A stretch of DNA of 64,000 bases from Meridianimarinicoccus marinus (GTDB taxonomy: Bacteria; Pseudomonadota; Alphaproteobacteria; Rhodobacterales; Rhodobacteraceae). Below the pieces are notes generated by a model. It was given only the letters and a program-made list of their open reading frames with translations, was not told the origin of the DNA and ran no database searches. A program made the translations under genes and the position numbers. This document shows, one piece after another, positions 8,083 to 15,836 of this stretch. Position 1 is the first letter of the stretch. Each line of letters begins with the position of its first letter. The stretch covers positions 323,131-387,130 of the forward strand of contig NZ_JBFBVU010000001.1 of assembly GCF_040689105.1 (NCBI RefSeq). The letters run 5' to 3'.

Positions 8083-8676
8083 CTACATCAGCGCCGCGGC
8101 GGCGGTGGGCAGATGGTCCAGCTGCCAGCGGGCCGGCGGGGCGGTGCGGGCGCGCAACCGCTCCAGCCGCCAGCCCAGCCGATCGGCGGTATGGGTCGGG
8201 GTCAGCGACCAGCGGCTTTCCACCCCGCCCGCGCCGCCCGCGCCGGGCGTCAGGATCAGCCCCAGCGGCGCGCGGCCCCGTGCCTCGGCCCCCGCTTCGG
8301 CGGCCAGATGCAGGCGGCGCACCGGGGTCAGCGGCGGCGGGCCGGGCAGTTCCGCCACCGCCAGCGCCACCGCGCCCGAGCGCAGGCTTTCCTCAAGGCA
8401 CCACAGCAGATCCTCGGCCCGCTTGGCCTGCACGAAGATCAGCCGCCCCGGCAGACCGGCCACGCCGATGCCTTCGGGATTGAGCTGTTCGGCCTGCCAT
8501 TCGGGGCGGATCCAGATCACCGGCCCTTCGGTGCGCGCCGCCACCTCCAGCGCCAGGCTGCGCCGGGCCGGGCCGCAGATCTCATGGGCGCGGCCGGGCA
8601 TCAGCGCCATCTCTCCGATCACCGGCAAAAGCGGGACGGGGCGATGCGGCGCGCGGTGCAGGCGAAGATGTTCCAT
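8083..8676 (-). CDS. ImuA-like SOS-associated protein (orphan)
   Basis: 197 residues resembling ImuA/RecA-superfamily proteins: GRAHEICGPARRSLALEVA takes the place of the P-loop region, followed by GPVIWIRPEWQAEQLNPEG, LIFVQAKRAEDLLWCLEESLRSG and LTPVRRLHLAAEAG, the recurrent pattern of ImuA. No Walker A is present (GPARRS instead of GxxxxGKT). ImuA normally works with ImuB and DnaE2 in SOS-induced translesion synthesis, but neither is adjacent: YceI follows downstream and an aldo/keto reductase is divergent upstream. A good LexA box 16 bp before the start supports damage control. The exact function of this copy is uncertain. Confidence 0.7.
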   Translation of the reverse strand: MEHLRLHRAPHRPVPLLPVIGEMALMPGRAHEICGPARRSLALEVAARTEGPVIWIRPEWQAEQLNPEGIGVAGLPGRLIFVQAKRAEDLLWCLEESLRSGAVALAVAELPGPPPLTPVRRLHLAAEAGAEARGRAPLGLILTPGAGGAGGVESRWSLTPTHTADRLGWRLERLRARTAPPARWQLDHLPTAAAALM

Positions 8677-8692
8677 GCCGTCAATTTAGAGT

Positions 8693-8707
8693 GTTCTTTA
8701 TATGTTC
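8693..8707 (-). promoter_or_regulatory. LexA (SOS) box, GTTC-N7-GTTC
   Basis: GTTC-TTTATAT-GTTC is an exact match to the alphaproteobacterial LexA operator, a direct repeat with 7-bp spacing, unlike the palindromic E. coli box. On the minus strand it reads GAAC-N7-GAAC and ends 16 bp upstream of the ImuA-like start, so bound LexA would cover that promoter. The divergent aldo/keto reductase starts 109 bp away. Confidence 0.75.
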
Positions 8708-8816
8708 TCAAGTCCGCCGTGCAGATCCCGGTCAAAATCCGGTCCGGGGGCCTTGGGTTCTTGTTTCCCGGACGCGCCCGGACTACCTGCCTGTGAGCGT
8801 TAACGAGGGGACAGAC

Positions 8817-9860
8817 ATGAAAATGAATCCGTTGGGCCGCACCGAGACGATGGTCTCCGATCTTTGCCTTGGCAGCATGACTTGGGGCACGCAGACCCCC
8901 GAAGCCGATGCCCACACCCAGATCGACATGGCGCTGGACCACGGCATCAACTTCATCGACACCGCCGAAGCCTATCCGGTCAATCCAATGCGGGCCGAGA
9001 CCGCCGGCCTTACCGAAACGGTCATCGGCAACTGGATCGCCACGAGCGGCCGCCGCGACGAGGTGGTTCTGGCCACCAAGATCGCCGGTGCCGGCGGCAT
9101 CTGCCACGAGGGCGCGCCGATCTCGTCCAAGCTGGTGGACAAGGCGCTGAAGGACTCGCTGGCGCGGCTGCAGACCGACCATGTGGACCTGTACCAGTTG
9201 CACTGGCCCAACCGCGGCTCTTACGCCTTCCGCCAGAACTGGACCTTCGACCCGTCAGGTCAGGATCGCGCCCAGACGCTGGCGCATATGGAAGACACGC
9301 TGGGCGCGCTGAAGTCGCATGTGGAGGCCGGACGCATCCGCCACGTGGGCCTGTCCAACGAATCCGCCTGGGGCACGATGATGTGGCTGGAAGCGGCCCA
9401 ATCCATCGGCGCGCCGCGCATGGTGTCGATCCAGAACGAATATTCGCTGCTGTTCCGCCTGTTCGACACCGATCTGGCCGAGGTTACCGCGAACGAGCAG
9501 GTCGGCCTGCTGTCCTATTCGCCGTTGGCCTGCGGGATGCTGACGGGCAAATACCGGGACGGCGCCTGTCCCGAAGGCTCGCGCCTTGCGGTGGGCACCA
9601 ACAAGCTGGGCGGGCGGTTCACCGACCGCGCGCAGGAGGCGGTGGAAATCTATGCCGCATTGGCCAGCGACCATGGTCTTGATCTGGCCCATATGTCGCT
9701 GGCGTTCTGCCGCGCCCGGCCGTTCATGACCTCGACCATTTTCGGGGCCACCTCGGCGGCGCAACTGGCGCACATTCTGGCCGGGATCGAGGTCAGCCTG
9801 CCGGACGAGGCGCTGACGGCGATCAATGACGCGCACCGCAGCGTCCCGATGCCCTATTGA
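8817..9860 (+). CDS. Tas-like aldo/keto reductase
   Basis: 347 residues, the length of E. coli Tas (346). It belongs to the NADPH-dependent aldo/keto reductase (beta/alpha)8 barrel superfamily. Visible hallmarks: GSMTWGTQTPEADAH, DTAEAYPVNPMR with catalytic Asp and Tyr, GLTETVIGNWI, VDLYQLHWPNR with catalytic His, and IQNEYSLLFR. Start ATG 8817 is chosen for GAGGGG 6 bp upstream; the frame is open further 5'. It diverges from the ImuA-like gene. The substrate is not known; the close match in organisation to Tas does not establish one. Confidence 0.87.
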   Translation: MKMNPLGRTETMVSDLCLGSMTWGTQTPEADAHTQIDMALDHGINFIDTAEAYPVNPMRAETAGLTETVIGNWIATSGRRDEVVLATKIAGAGGICHEGAPISSKLVDKALKDSLARLQTDHVDLYQLHWPNRGSYAFRQNWTFDPSGQDRAQTLAHMEDTLGALKSHVEAGRIRHVGLSNESAWGTMMWLEAAQSIGAPRMVSIQNEYSLLFRLFDTDLAEVTANEQVGLLSYSPLACGMLTGKYRDGACPEGSRLAVGTNKLGGRFTDRAQEAVEIYAALASDHGLDLAHMSLAFCRARPFMTSTIFGATSAAQLAHILAGIEVSLPDEALTAINDAHRSVPMPY

Positions 9861-10546
9861 GACGGTCCCTGTTCCTGCCCTTTCAGGCGCAGGAACAGGG
9901 TTTCCTCGTCATCGTTGTTGAAGAAGGGCACGCTCTCGGGCGGGGCGTTCCGCGCGACCAGCGCGGCTACTTCGGCCAGCACCACCTCGGTGATGAAGGG
10001 CAGATCGAAGCCGCGGGCCTGCCGCAGCGGGATCCATTGCAGGTTCGACAATTCGTCCGAGGCCCGGCTGAAGTCATCCGGGTCGCTGGCCAGCCCCTCG
10101 GCCGGGGCCAGGAAAAACCGCGCATCGAAACGCCGGGGCCGTCCCGGCGGGGTGATGGCGCGAAAGATGAACCGCAGGGCGCTGGCGTCGGGCAGATGGC
10201 CGGTGGCGGCAAAATCCCTCCAGTCGTCCGGTGCAGGCATGGGCCAGTCACCGGGGGTGCCCAGAATCAGCCCGGTTTCCTCCCAGATCTCGCGGATGGC
10301 GGCGGTCAGAAGCGCATGAGGCAGGGCCGGGGCGCTGTCTTCCGCCAGCCGGGACCGGCACAGGGCGTTGGGCTGACCGGCCAGCGGGATGTCGGCGTCG
10401 CCCGCATCCACGGCGCCACCCGGAAACACGAACTTGTTGGGCATGAAGGCCGCCCGCGCGCCGCGCTGGCCCATCAGGATCTCGGGCGCGGCCGGGTTGC
10501 GATACAGGATCACCGTGGCCGCATCGCGGATCTTGGTCTTGTCCAA
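9854..10546 (-). CDS. Nudix hydrolase
   Basis: 230 residues. Nudix enzymes hydrolyse nucleoside diphosphates linked to another moiety. The Nudix box is split around AAIREIWEETGLILG (REIWEETG core), with the preceding MPNKFVFPGGAVDAGD carrying the first glycine part, as in the larger Nudix proteins of Rhodobacterales. The start is taken as TTG 10546 because GGAGGG lies 8 bp upstream and the frame before it overlaps DUF983 coding sequence. It ends 7 bp inside the convergent aldo/keto reductase gene, and its last codons form one arm of that gene's terminator hairpin. Confidence 0.85.
   Translation of the reverse strand: MDKTKIRDAATVILYRNPAAPEILMGQRGARAAFMPNKFVFPGGAVDAGDADIPLAGQPNALCRSRLAEDSAPALPHALLTAAIREIWEETGLILGTPGDWPMPAPDDWRDFAATGHLPDASALRFIFRAITPPGRPRRFDARFFLAPAEGLASDPDDFSRASDELSNLQWIPLRQARGFDLPFITEVVLAEVAALVARNAPPESVPFFNNDDEETLFLRLKGQEQGPSQ
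9867..9903 (+). terminator. Intrinsic terminator of the aldo/keto reductase gene
   Basis: Perfect 11-bp stem CCCTGTTCCTG / CAGGAACAGGG with a 12-nt loop, followed by TTT, 6 bp after the stop of the aldo/keto reductase gene. It is embedded in the coding 3' end of the convergent Nudix gene. The short T tract lowers confidence. Confidence 0.6.
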
Positions 10547-10563
10547 GGCCGGTCCCTCCGCGC

Positions 10564-10956
10564 CTAGGCTTCGCTGGGCACGGCACCGAACCCATGCATC
10601 CGCCGCGCCCATTGCACGCCCACCACCAGCCCCTTCATCCGGGGCAGCAGGAACAGCGACAGCGCCACGCAGGCCACGGACAACACCGAGGCCATCATCA
10701 GTGGCGACGGCCGCAACTGCACGAACATGACGTGGATCAGCACCGCCAGGATGTGGCCCACCACCAGGATGGTCAGATAGGCCGGCCCGTCGTCGGCGCG
10801 CTGGTGGGACAGATCCTCGCCGCATTCGGCGCAGCGATCGACCACCTTCAGATAGCCGTGGAACAGCTTGCCCTTGCCGCAATTGGGGCAACGGCACATC
10901 AGTCCGCGCCGGATCGCGCGTCCGGTGTTGCGCTCTGTCTGGCTCTCGGCGGGCAT
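10564..10956 (-). CDS. DUF983 membrane protein with zinc-ribbon-like cysteines
   Basis: 130 residues. The N-terminus carries two CxxC pairs, CRCPNCGKG and CAECGEDL, flanking FHGYLKVVD, then two hydrophobic helices (YLTILVVGHILAVLIHVMF and MMASVLSVACVALSLFLL). This is the DUF983 pattern common in alphaproteobacteria, often near cytochrome oxidase or Nudix genes. ATG 10956 gives the family N-terminus. The Nudix gene follows 17 bp downstream and is likely co-transcribed. Biochemical role unknown. Confidence 0.8.
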   Translation of the reverse strand: MPAESQTERNTGRAIRRGLMCRCPNCGKGKLFHGYLKVVDRCAECGEDLSHQRADDGPAYLTILVVGHILAVLIHVMFVQLRPSPLMMASVLSVACVALSLFLLPRMKGLVVGVQWARRMHGFGAVPSEA

Positions 10957-11077
10957 GGCGGGATCCTTGTTACATTCCGGTTTTCGCAAGTTTCGCACGA
11001 TAGGTCCGGCCTGTGCTGCCCTGAATGTGGTGCATTGTCCCGCCGCGCCCAAGAAAAAAAATTTCAGCCCCGGCGAC

Positions 11078-11104
11078 GGAACCGCCGGGCTGGCCCGTTT
11101 CAGA
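11078..11104 (+). promoter_or_regulatory. Candidate ECF-sigma (RpoE-like) promoter
   Basis: GGAACCG, a 15-bp spacer, then TCAGA resembles the RpoE-type ECF promoter (GGAACTT-N15/16-TCAGA/TCAAA). It is 52 bp upstream of the EF-hand gene, which is followed by an ECF sigma factor gene; autoregulation is an inference. Confidence 0.45.
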
Positions 11105-11155
11105 GATGCATACCGGGCGCAACACCGGCCCGGTCGAACCCAAAGGACGACGACA

Positions 11156-11665
11156 ATGAAAAAGACAACAGCAGTGCTGGCCCTGACCGCTCTTGTGGCT
11201 TTGCCGATGGCGGCAGCGCCGGTTCTGGCGAAAGGCGGCAAGGGCCCCGAGGTGACCTTCGAGACGCTGGATCTGAACGGCGACGGCGGCATCACGGTGG
11301 AAGAACTGACCGGCCAGCGCGCCGCGCGGTTCACCGCGGCGGATGCCAATGGCGACGGGGTTCTGAGCGTCGAAGAGATGCAGGCCGCGGCCGAGGCCGA
11401 ATTCCAGCAGCGCATGGGTGCCCGGATGGAGCAGATGATCGCGCGGCTCGATGCCAATGGCGATGGCGCGATCTCGCTTGAGGAATTCGAGGCTGTCGGC
11501 GGCAAGAAGGCCGACCGTGGCGCCCGGATGATCGACAAGCTGGATGCCAATGACGATGGCGTCGTCGATGCCGAGGAATTCGCGGCCCACAGCGGCAAGC
11601 GGGACGGCAAGGGGCCGCGCGGCAAGCACGGTCACGGTCAGGAAAATGGCGGTTTCTGGCGCTAA
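11156..11665 (+). CDS. Exported EF-hand calcium-binding protein
   Basis: 169 residues with a signal peptide (KKTTAVLALTALVALPMAAAPVLA). Four canonical 12-residue EF-hand loops are visible: Asp39-Glu50 (DLNGDGGITVEE), Asp63-Glu74, Asp99-Glu110 and Asp130-Glu141 (DANDDGVVDAEE). The tail is basic and His-rich (KRDGKGPRGKHGHG). It probably binds Ca2+ in the periplasm. It lies 65 bp upstream of an ECF sigma factor gene and downstream of an ECF-type promoter candidate, so it may be both target and partner of that regulatory module. No specific partner can be read from the sequence. Confidence 0.82.
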   Translation: MKKTTAVLALTALVALPMAAAPVLAKGGKGPEVTFETLDLNGDGGITVEELTGQRAARFTAADANGDGVLSVEEMQAAAEAEFQQRMGARMEQMIARLDANGDGAISLEEFEAVGGKKADRGARMIDKLDANDDGVVDAEEFAAHSGKRDGKGPRGKHGHGQENGGFWR

Positions 11666-11681
11666 CGCCCTGACAAGCCCG

Positions 11682-11707
11682 GGCCCGGCCGCTAAACCGG
11701 TCGGGCC
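11682..11707 (+). other. Hairpin between the EF-hand and sigma factor genes
   Basis: 10-bp GC-rich stem (GGCCCGGCCG with CGGTCGGGCC, one G-U pair) around a 6-nt loop, without a T tract. It could reduce read-through or stabilise the upstream mRNA. Confidence 0.35.
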
Positions 11708-11730
11708 TGTTGCCAGAGTAACGGACACGC

Positions 11731-12318
11731 ATGACCCGTATGGCCTTCGATGCCGGATCCCGAGACGAAGACGCCATCCTGTTGGCCCGTTACGCAACGG
11801 GCGACCGGGTGGCGGCGCGCGAATTGGTGGAGCGCCTGTCGCCGTCGGCCCTGGCCGTGGCGCAGCGGATGCTGGGCAGTCGCGGCGATGCCGAGGACGT
11901 GGTGCAAGAGGCACTGCTACGGCTGTGGAAAATCGCGCCGGACTGGGAAAGCGGCCGGGCGCGGGTGTCGACATGGCTCTACCGCGTGGTGCTGAACCTG
12001 TGTACCGACCGGCTGCGCAAGCATCGGCCCGCGCAGATGCCCGAGGGCTGGGATGCGGAAGACGACGCGCCCGCCGCCGTCGAGGCCTTGCAGGCCAAGG
12101 CGCGCATGGCGGCGCTGGACCGGGCGCTGCTGGCGCTGCCGGACCGTCAGCGTCAAGCGGTGATCCTGCGCGAGATCCAGGGGCTTGCGAACCCGGAGAT
12201 TGCCGGGATCATGGAGATCTCGGTCGAGGCCGTGGAAAGCCTTGCCGCCCGCGGGCGCCGGGGATTGAAAGCCGCGCTGAGCGGCAAACGCGAGGAATTG
12301 GGGTATGCCGATGACTGA
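11731..12318 (+). CDS. ECF-type RNA polymerase sigma factor
   Basis: 195 residues with the two-domain ECF layout: region 2 (ALAVAQRMLGSRGDAEDVVQEALLRLWK, then STWLYRVVLNLCTDRLRK, about residues 30-95) and region 4 (LPDRQRQAVILREIQGLANPEIAGIM, VEAVESLAARGRRGLK). Members direct RNA polymerase to stress promoters. ATG 11731 has a weak GGA site; Met4 is an alternative start. The next gene overlaps by 14 bp. Order sigma factor / short membrane protein / periplasmic sensor recalls CnrH-CnrY-CnrX of Cupriavidus, suggesting control by an anti-sigma complex. Confidence 0.9.
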   Translation: MTRMAFDAGSRDEDAILLARYATGDRVAARELVERLSPSALAVAQRMLGSRGDAEDVVQEALLRLWKIAPDWESGRARVSTWLYRVVLNLCTDRLRKHRPAQMPEGWDAEDDAPAAVEALQAKARMAALDRALLALPDRQRQAVILREIQGLANPEIAGIMEISVEAVESLAARGRRGLKAALSGKREELGYADD

Positions 12319-12691
12319 CCGACAGGACCGGTTTTCCGATGTCGCGCTGGACGATCTGTTCGCCAGCGCGCGCCAGGACGCGGCAGCCCCCGTGCCCGAT
12401 CCCTTCCTGGAACGCTGCATGGGCGATGCGCTGGAGGTTCTGGACGACCGGCTGGCCGCAAAGCTGGCCCCGCCCAAAGCGCGCTGGCGGCCTTTCGCGC
12501 GGCTGGTCCCGATGCTTGGCCGCATTGCCGTGCCGACGGGCCTGACCGCCTCGGCGCTGGTCGGGGTCTGGTTGGGCGGCTGGGCCGAGAACACCGGCTT
12601 GCTGACCGGGGACGCGGTTGTCAGCAGCGTGATGTCCAGCGACCTGACCTATCGGATCCCCGAGATCGTCTCGCTGTGGGGAGGATACTGA
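12305..12691 (+). CDS. Small membrane protein, possible anti-sigma factor
   Basis: 128 residues, no recognised catalytic motif. A soluble N-terminal part (about residues 1-75) starting MTDRQDRFSDVALDDLFASAR is followed by one hydrophobic segment (IAVPTGLTASALVGVWLGGW) and a short outer tail. The first part resembles the cytoplasmic half of small ECF anti-sigma proteins in design. It overlaps the sigma gene by 14 bp (or 8 bp if Met3, at 12311, is used; GGGG lies 7 bp before it) and is 4 bp from the sensor gene, so translational coupling is likely. Anti-sigma function is inferred from position and topology only. Confidence 0.65.
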   Translation: MPMTDRQDRFSDVALDDLFASARQDAAAPVPDPFLERCMGDALEVLDDRLAAKLAPPKARWRPFARLVPMLGRIAVPTGLTASALVGVWLGGWAENTGLLTGDAVVSSVMSSDLTYRIPEIVSLWGGY

Positions 12692-12695
12692 ACCC

Positions 12696-13196
12696 ATGCC
12701 AAAATTGCGTCATCTGCCGTGGCTGAAGATCGTTCTGACAGCCTCGCTGGCCCTGAACCTGCTGGTGGCGGGGCTGGTGTTCGGGGCGGTCACCAGCCGC
12801 GAGGAGTCCCGCCGCGCCCTGCCGCTGGAGCGGGAGCGGGCGCAGGTCGCCCTGCTGGCCGTCTTGCCGCGCGATCACCGGGACGCGGTGCGCGCGGCGC
12901 TGAAATCCGGGAGCGAGGCGCGCTCGGACGGGCGCGAACAGTCCCGCGCCGACCAGGCCGCTTTCGTGGCCGCCCTGCGTCAGCCTGAAGTGTCCGCCGA
13001 GGAAATCGTGGCCCTGCTGCAGGCGCAGCGGTTGCGGCGGTCGCAGGGGGCGGAGCAATTCGAGGTGATTCTGGCGCAGGAAATCGCGCGCATGTCACCC
13101 GAGGCGCGGGCGGATTATGCCAGACGGCTGGAGCGGGTACGCCGCTGGGATCGCGACGATCACCACGACAAACCCTCGAAGGATCGCTTCCACTAG
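12696..13196 (+). CDS. CnrX/Spy-like periplasmic metal or stress sensor
   Basis: 166 residues: N-terminal anchor (WLKIVLTASLALNLLVAGLVFGAV) followed by a charged, all-helical periplasmic domain rich in Arg/Glu, including LAVLPRDHRDAVRAAL and AEEIVALLQAQRLRR. This is the heavy-metal resistance/CpxP-Spy fold pattern in which four helices form a hook-shaped dimer. GGAGGA lies 13 bp upstream of ATG 12696. As third gene of the sigma operon it could sense metal or envelope stress and signal through the preceding membrane protein. The metal specificity cannot be read; His and Asp residues near the C-terminus (DRDDHHDK) are suggestive only. Confidence 0.75.
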   Translation: MPKLRHLPWLKIVLTASLALNLLVAGLVFGAVTSREESRRALPLERERAQVALLAVLPRDHRDAVRAALKSGSEARSDGREQSRADQAAFVAALRQPEVSAEEIVALLQAQRLRRSQGAEQFEVILAQEIARMSPEARADYARRLERVRRWDRDDHHDKPSKDRFH

Positions 13197-13198
13197 AC

Positions 13199-14602
13199 TC
13201 AGGCCGCGTATCCGGTGGCGGCCACGACCGTATCGCGCCCGTCCGCCTTGGCGGAATAAAGCGCCTTGTCGGCCTGTGCCAGAACCACGTCCATCGGGTT
13301 CATCGCCGTGACCGCGTCTTCGGTCAGTTCGGCCACCCCGGTGCTGATGGTCACGCGGATCGGCGCCGCCGAGGCGGAGGGCACCGTCACCGGCGTGCGG
13401 CGGATCAATTCGCCGATACGGTCTGCCAATTGGTGTGCGCCCGCGCGATCGGTGCCGGGCAGGGCAAGGATGAATTCCTCCCCGCCGCTGCGGATCAGCA
13501 GGTCTTGCGGCCGGATCGCCTCGGTCAACCGGTGGGCCACTTCGACCAGCACCGCGTCGCCGGCGGAATGGCCGAAGGTGTCGTTGATGTCCTTGAAGCG
13601 GTCCATGTCCATGGCCAGAATCGACAGCGGCGTGCGGCTTTCCAGCGCGGCGATGCACAGCCGTTCCAGACGGGGGAAGGCAAAGCGGCGGTTGTAGAGC
13701 CCGGTCAGCGGGTCGCGGGCGGCCAGCCGCAGACCGGTCTGCACGAAGTCGCGCAACTGATCGATCCGCTGTTTCTGGGTCATCTGGGCCTGAATGCGCA
13801 CCGCCAGGTTGTGGGCGTCAAAGCCGTTCAGAAGCACGTCGTCGGCGCCAAGATCCAGCGCCATGGCGGCGGTGCCGAACTGGCCGTTGCTGTCATCGGT
13901 CACCACGACGACACGCCCGTCCCGCGCCACCGTGCGGCTGCGCAGGTCCGAAAGCAGTGACAGGCTTTCCCCTTGCCGCAGGTCTTCTGCGGCCAAAACG
14001 ATTACGGCGGGGCTTTCGCCTTGCGGTATCGCCAGCAGCGCCTTGTCGGGATGATCGGCCGTGATCCGATGCCCGCGCAGCAGCGGGCGCAGTTTTTCCG
14101 CCCAGCTTTCGGCCCGGCCCGGCCGTTTCGCCAGGATCTGGATGTGATGCGCGGCCAGAAACGCGCCGCCGGTTTCCGACATCCCCAGGTCATGCAGCCC
14201 GCGCGCCTGGTGCAAAGCCTCGGCATGGGCGCGCATGTGGCGTTGGCAGCGGCGCAGGCTGGCCAGCAAAAGTGCGCTGTCCACCGGTTTCGGCAGAACA
14301 ACGACGGCGCCGGCCTTCACCGCATCGACCTGGAATTCCGGGCATGGCGCACTTGCAGTCATCAGCACCGCCGGGGCCGCGCCTTCGCGGCGTTTCGTGA
14401 CCTCGCGGCAAATTGCAAGTGTGGCGGCGGGATCGTCGTCGCTGTCCAGCAGCAGAAGATCGATGGACTGCCCGCGCAGGGCCGGGAACACCGCGTCCCG
14501 GGTTTCGACGGTCTGCACGTCGTAGCATGCCGCGGCAAGCTTGCAGCGCAGCACGATGCGGTTCACCGCCACGCTGTCATGGATCAGAATGCGTCCGGTC
14601 AT
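13199..14602 (-). CDS. pleD: PleD-like response regulator diguanylate cyclase (REC-REC-GGDEF)
   Basis: 467 residues. The first receiver has phospho-acceptor Asp53 (LLLLDSD), Thr82 and Lys105 (LPKP), but the usual acidic pair at positions 8-9 is His-Asp. The second receiver (about 155-285) is degenerate. The GGDEF domain has the active GGEEF (373-377) and an intact inhibitory RxxD site (RPQD, 364-367), so the protein should make cyclic di-GMP with product inhibition. ATG 14602 fits the MTGRILI start. It is divergent from a DUF3572 gene. In Caulobacter PleD drives the motile-to-sessile change; the equivalent role here is inference. Confidence 0.85.
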   Translation of the reverse strand: MTGRILIHDSVAVNRIVLRCKLAAACYDVQTVETRDAVFPALRGQSIDLLLLDSDDDPAATLAICREVTKRREGAAPAVLMTASAPCPEFQVDAVKAGAVVVLPKPVDSALLLASLRRCQRHMRAHAEALHQARGLHDLGMSETGGAFLAAHHIQILAKRPGRAESWAEKLRPLLRGHRITADHPDKALLAIPQGESPAVIVLAAEDLRQGESLSLLSDLRSRTVARDGRVVVVTDDSNGQFGTAAMALDLGADDVLLNGFDAHNLAVRIQAQMTQKQRIDQLRDFVQTGLRLAARDPLTGLYNRRFAFPRLERLCIAALESRTPLSILAMDMDRFKDINDTFGHSAGDAVLVEVAHRLTEAIRPQDLLIRSGGEEFILALPGTDRAGAHQLADRIGELIRRTPVTVPSASAAPIRVTISTGVAELTEDAVTAMNPMDVVLAQADKALYSAKADGRDTVVAATGYAA

Positions 14603-14673
14603 GATAGAGCTTTCCCGCAACCCTGTGGATACCGTAACTCTTCGGCAGGAACGGTTAAGAAAGAATTGAACAC

Positions 14674-14967
14674 ATGAGAATGACGCCCATGACACGCGAC
14701 GCTGCGCAGGTTGTTGCCTTGCAGGCGGTCGGCTTCCTGGCAGCCACCGATGATCTGGTCTCGGTTTTCATGGGGGCCACCGGCATCGCCCGAGAAGATC
14801 TGATTGCAGGGATCGAAACGCCCGAAGTGCAGGCGGCGGTTCTGGATTTCGTGCTGATGGATGACCAATGGGTGCTGGCCTTTGCCAAGGAAACCGGGCA
14901 GCCGCCCGAGGCCATCGCGCTGGCCCGCGCCTCCTTGCCGGGAGGCGAGGATCGGCATTGGACCTGA
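14674..14967 (+). CDS. DUF3572 protein
   Basis: 97 residues, acidic and mostly helical: AAQVVALQAVGFLAATDDLVSVFMGATGIAREDL followed by AVLDFVLMDDQWVLAFAKETG. This is the DUF3572 family, short alphaproteobacterial proteins frequently encoded next to pleD or divK. It diverges from the PleD-like gene with 71 bp between starts. The first ATG is used; Met3 and Met6 are possible alternatives. No function is known; the genome context suggests a link to cyclic di-GMP or cell-cycle signalling. Confidence 0.8.
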   Translation: MRMTPMTRDAAQVVALQAVGFLAATDDLVSVFMGATGIAREDLIAGIETPEVQAAVLDFVLMDDQWVLAFAKETGQPPEAIALARASLPGGEDRHWT

Positions 14968-15048
14968 GTTCGCGGGCGCTCGCGAACACGGGGGAATTGT
15001 CAGCTTCGCGTTGATCCGGCATAGTGCCCGCCACCGGGGAGGACACCG

Positions 15049-15765
15049 ATGAGGCAAATCAAAGCGATCCTTTTTGACAAGGACGGCACCTTGTTCGACT
15101 TCAACAAGACCTGGGCAAACTGGTCGCGGAAGTTCCTGATGCACCTGGCCGCCGAGGATCTGACGCGCGCGCGCATTCTGGGCGACGCGGTGGGGTTCGA
15201 CATTGCCGCCGGGATGTTCCGCAAGGACAGCATCTTGGTCAGCGCCACGCCGCATGACATCACCGATGCGCTGCTGCCGCATCTGCCTGGGGCCACAAAA
15301 TCCAACATCCTGCGGCTGATGTCGCGGATGACGGCCGAGGTGCCTCAGGCCGAGGCCACACCGCTGGAGCCGTTGTTGTCGGAACTGGTCGGGCGCGGGC
15401 TTGTCCTGGGGGTGGTCACCAATGATTCCCTCGCGCCGACCCGTCGGCACTTGCAGGAGGTTGGCGTGGAGGAGGCCTTTGCCATGGTGCTGGCGTCGGA
15501 TTCCGGCTTCCCGGCCAAGCCCGCGCCGGACATGTTGCTGGCCTTTTCTGAAACTTTGGGAATCGATCCCGCGGAAATCGTGATGATCGGCGACAGTTCC
15601 CACGATCTGGTGGCCGCGCGCGCCGCCGGCATGCGCTCCATCGCGGTTCTGACCGGCATTGCCGGGCGCGCGCAGCTGGAGCCTCTGGCCGACGCGGTTC
15701 TGCCCAGTCTGGCGGGCCTTCCCAACTGGCTGGACCAGCGCTGTCCGACGCGCAGCGCCGCGTAA
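15049..15765 (+). CDS. HAD-family hydrolase, phosphoglycolate phosphatase-like
   Basis: 238 residues. HAD motifs: nucleophile Asp in FDKDGTLFDF (residues 9-18), motif II in GVVTND, Lys in FPAKPAPDM and acidic motif IV in IGDSSHDLVAA. The cap domain is inserted between the first two, as in the Gph/PGP subfamily. It likely dephosphorylates a small phosphate ester such as 2-phosphoglycolate, but this superfamily is promiscuous. It follows the DUF3572 gene by 81 bp on the same strand. Confidence 0.85.
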   Translation: MRQIKAILFDKDGTLFDFNKTWANWSRKFLMHLAAEDLTRARILGDAVGFDIAAGMFRKDSILVSATPHDITDALLPHLPGATKSNILRLMSRMTAEVPQAEATPLEPLLSELVGRGLVLGVVTNDSLAPTRRHLQEVGVEEAFAMVLASDSGFPAKPAPDMLLAFSETLGIDPAEIVMIGDSSHDLVAARAAGMRSIAVLTGIAGRAQLEPLADAVLPSLAGLPNWLDQRCPTRSAA

Positions 15766-15836
15766 CGCCCTGCCGCCGTTGGCGGTTTGTTAAACCTTGG
15801 CCGCTACCCCGAAGTCTGAATGGATGGAGGGCGGCT

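Noticed and set aside
11682..11707. Terminator that would separate the EF-hand gene from the sigma operon
   Set aside because: The hairpin has no T tract, so full termination is not supported; kept only as a hairpin.
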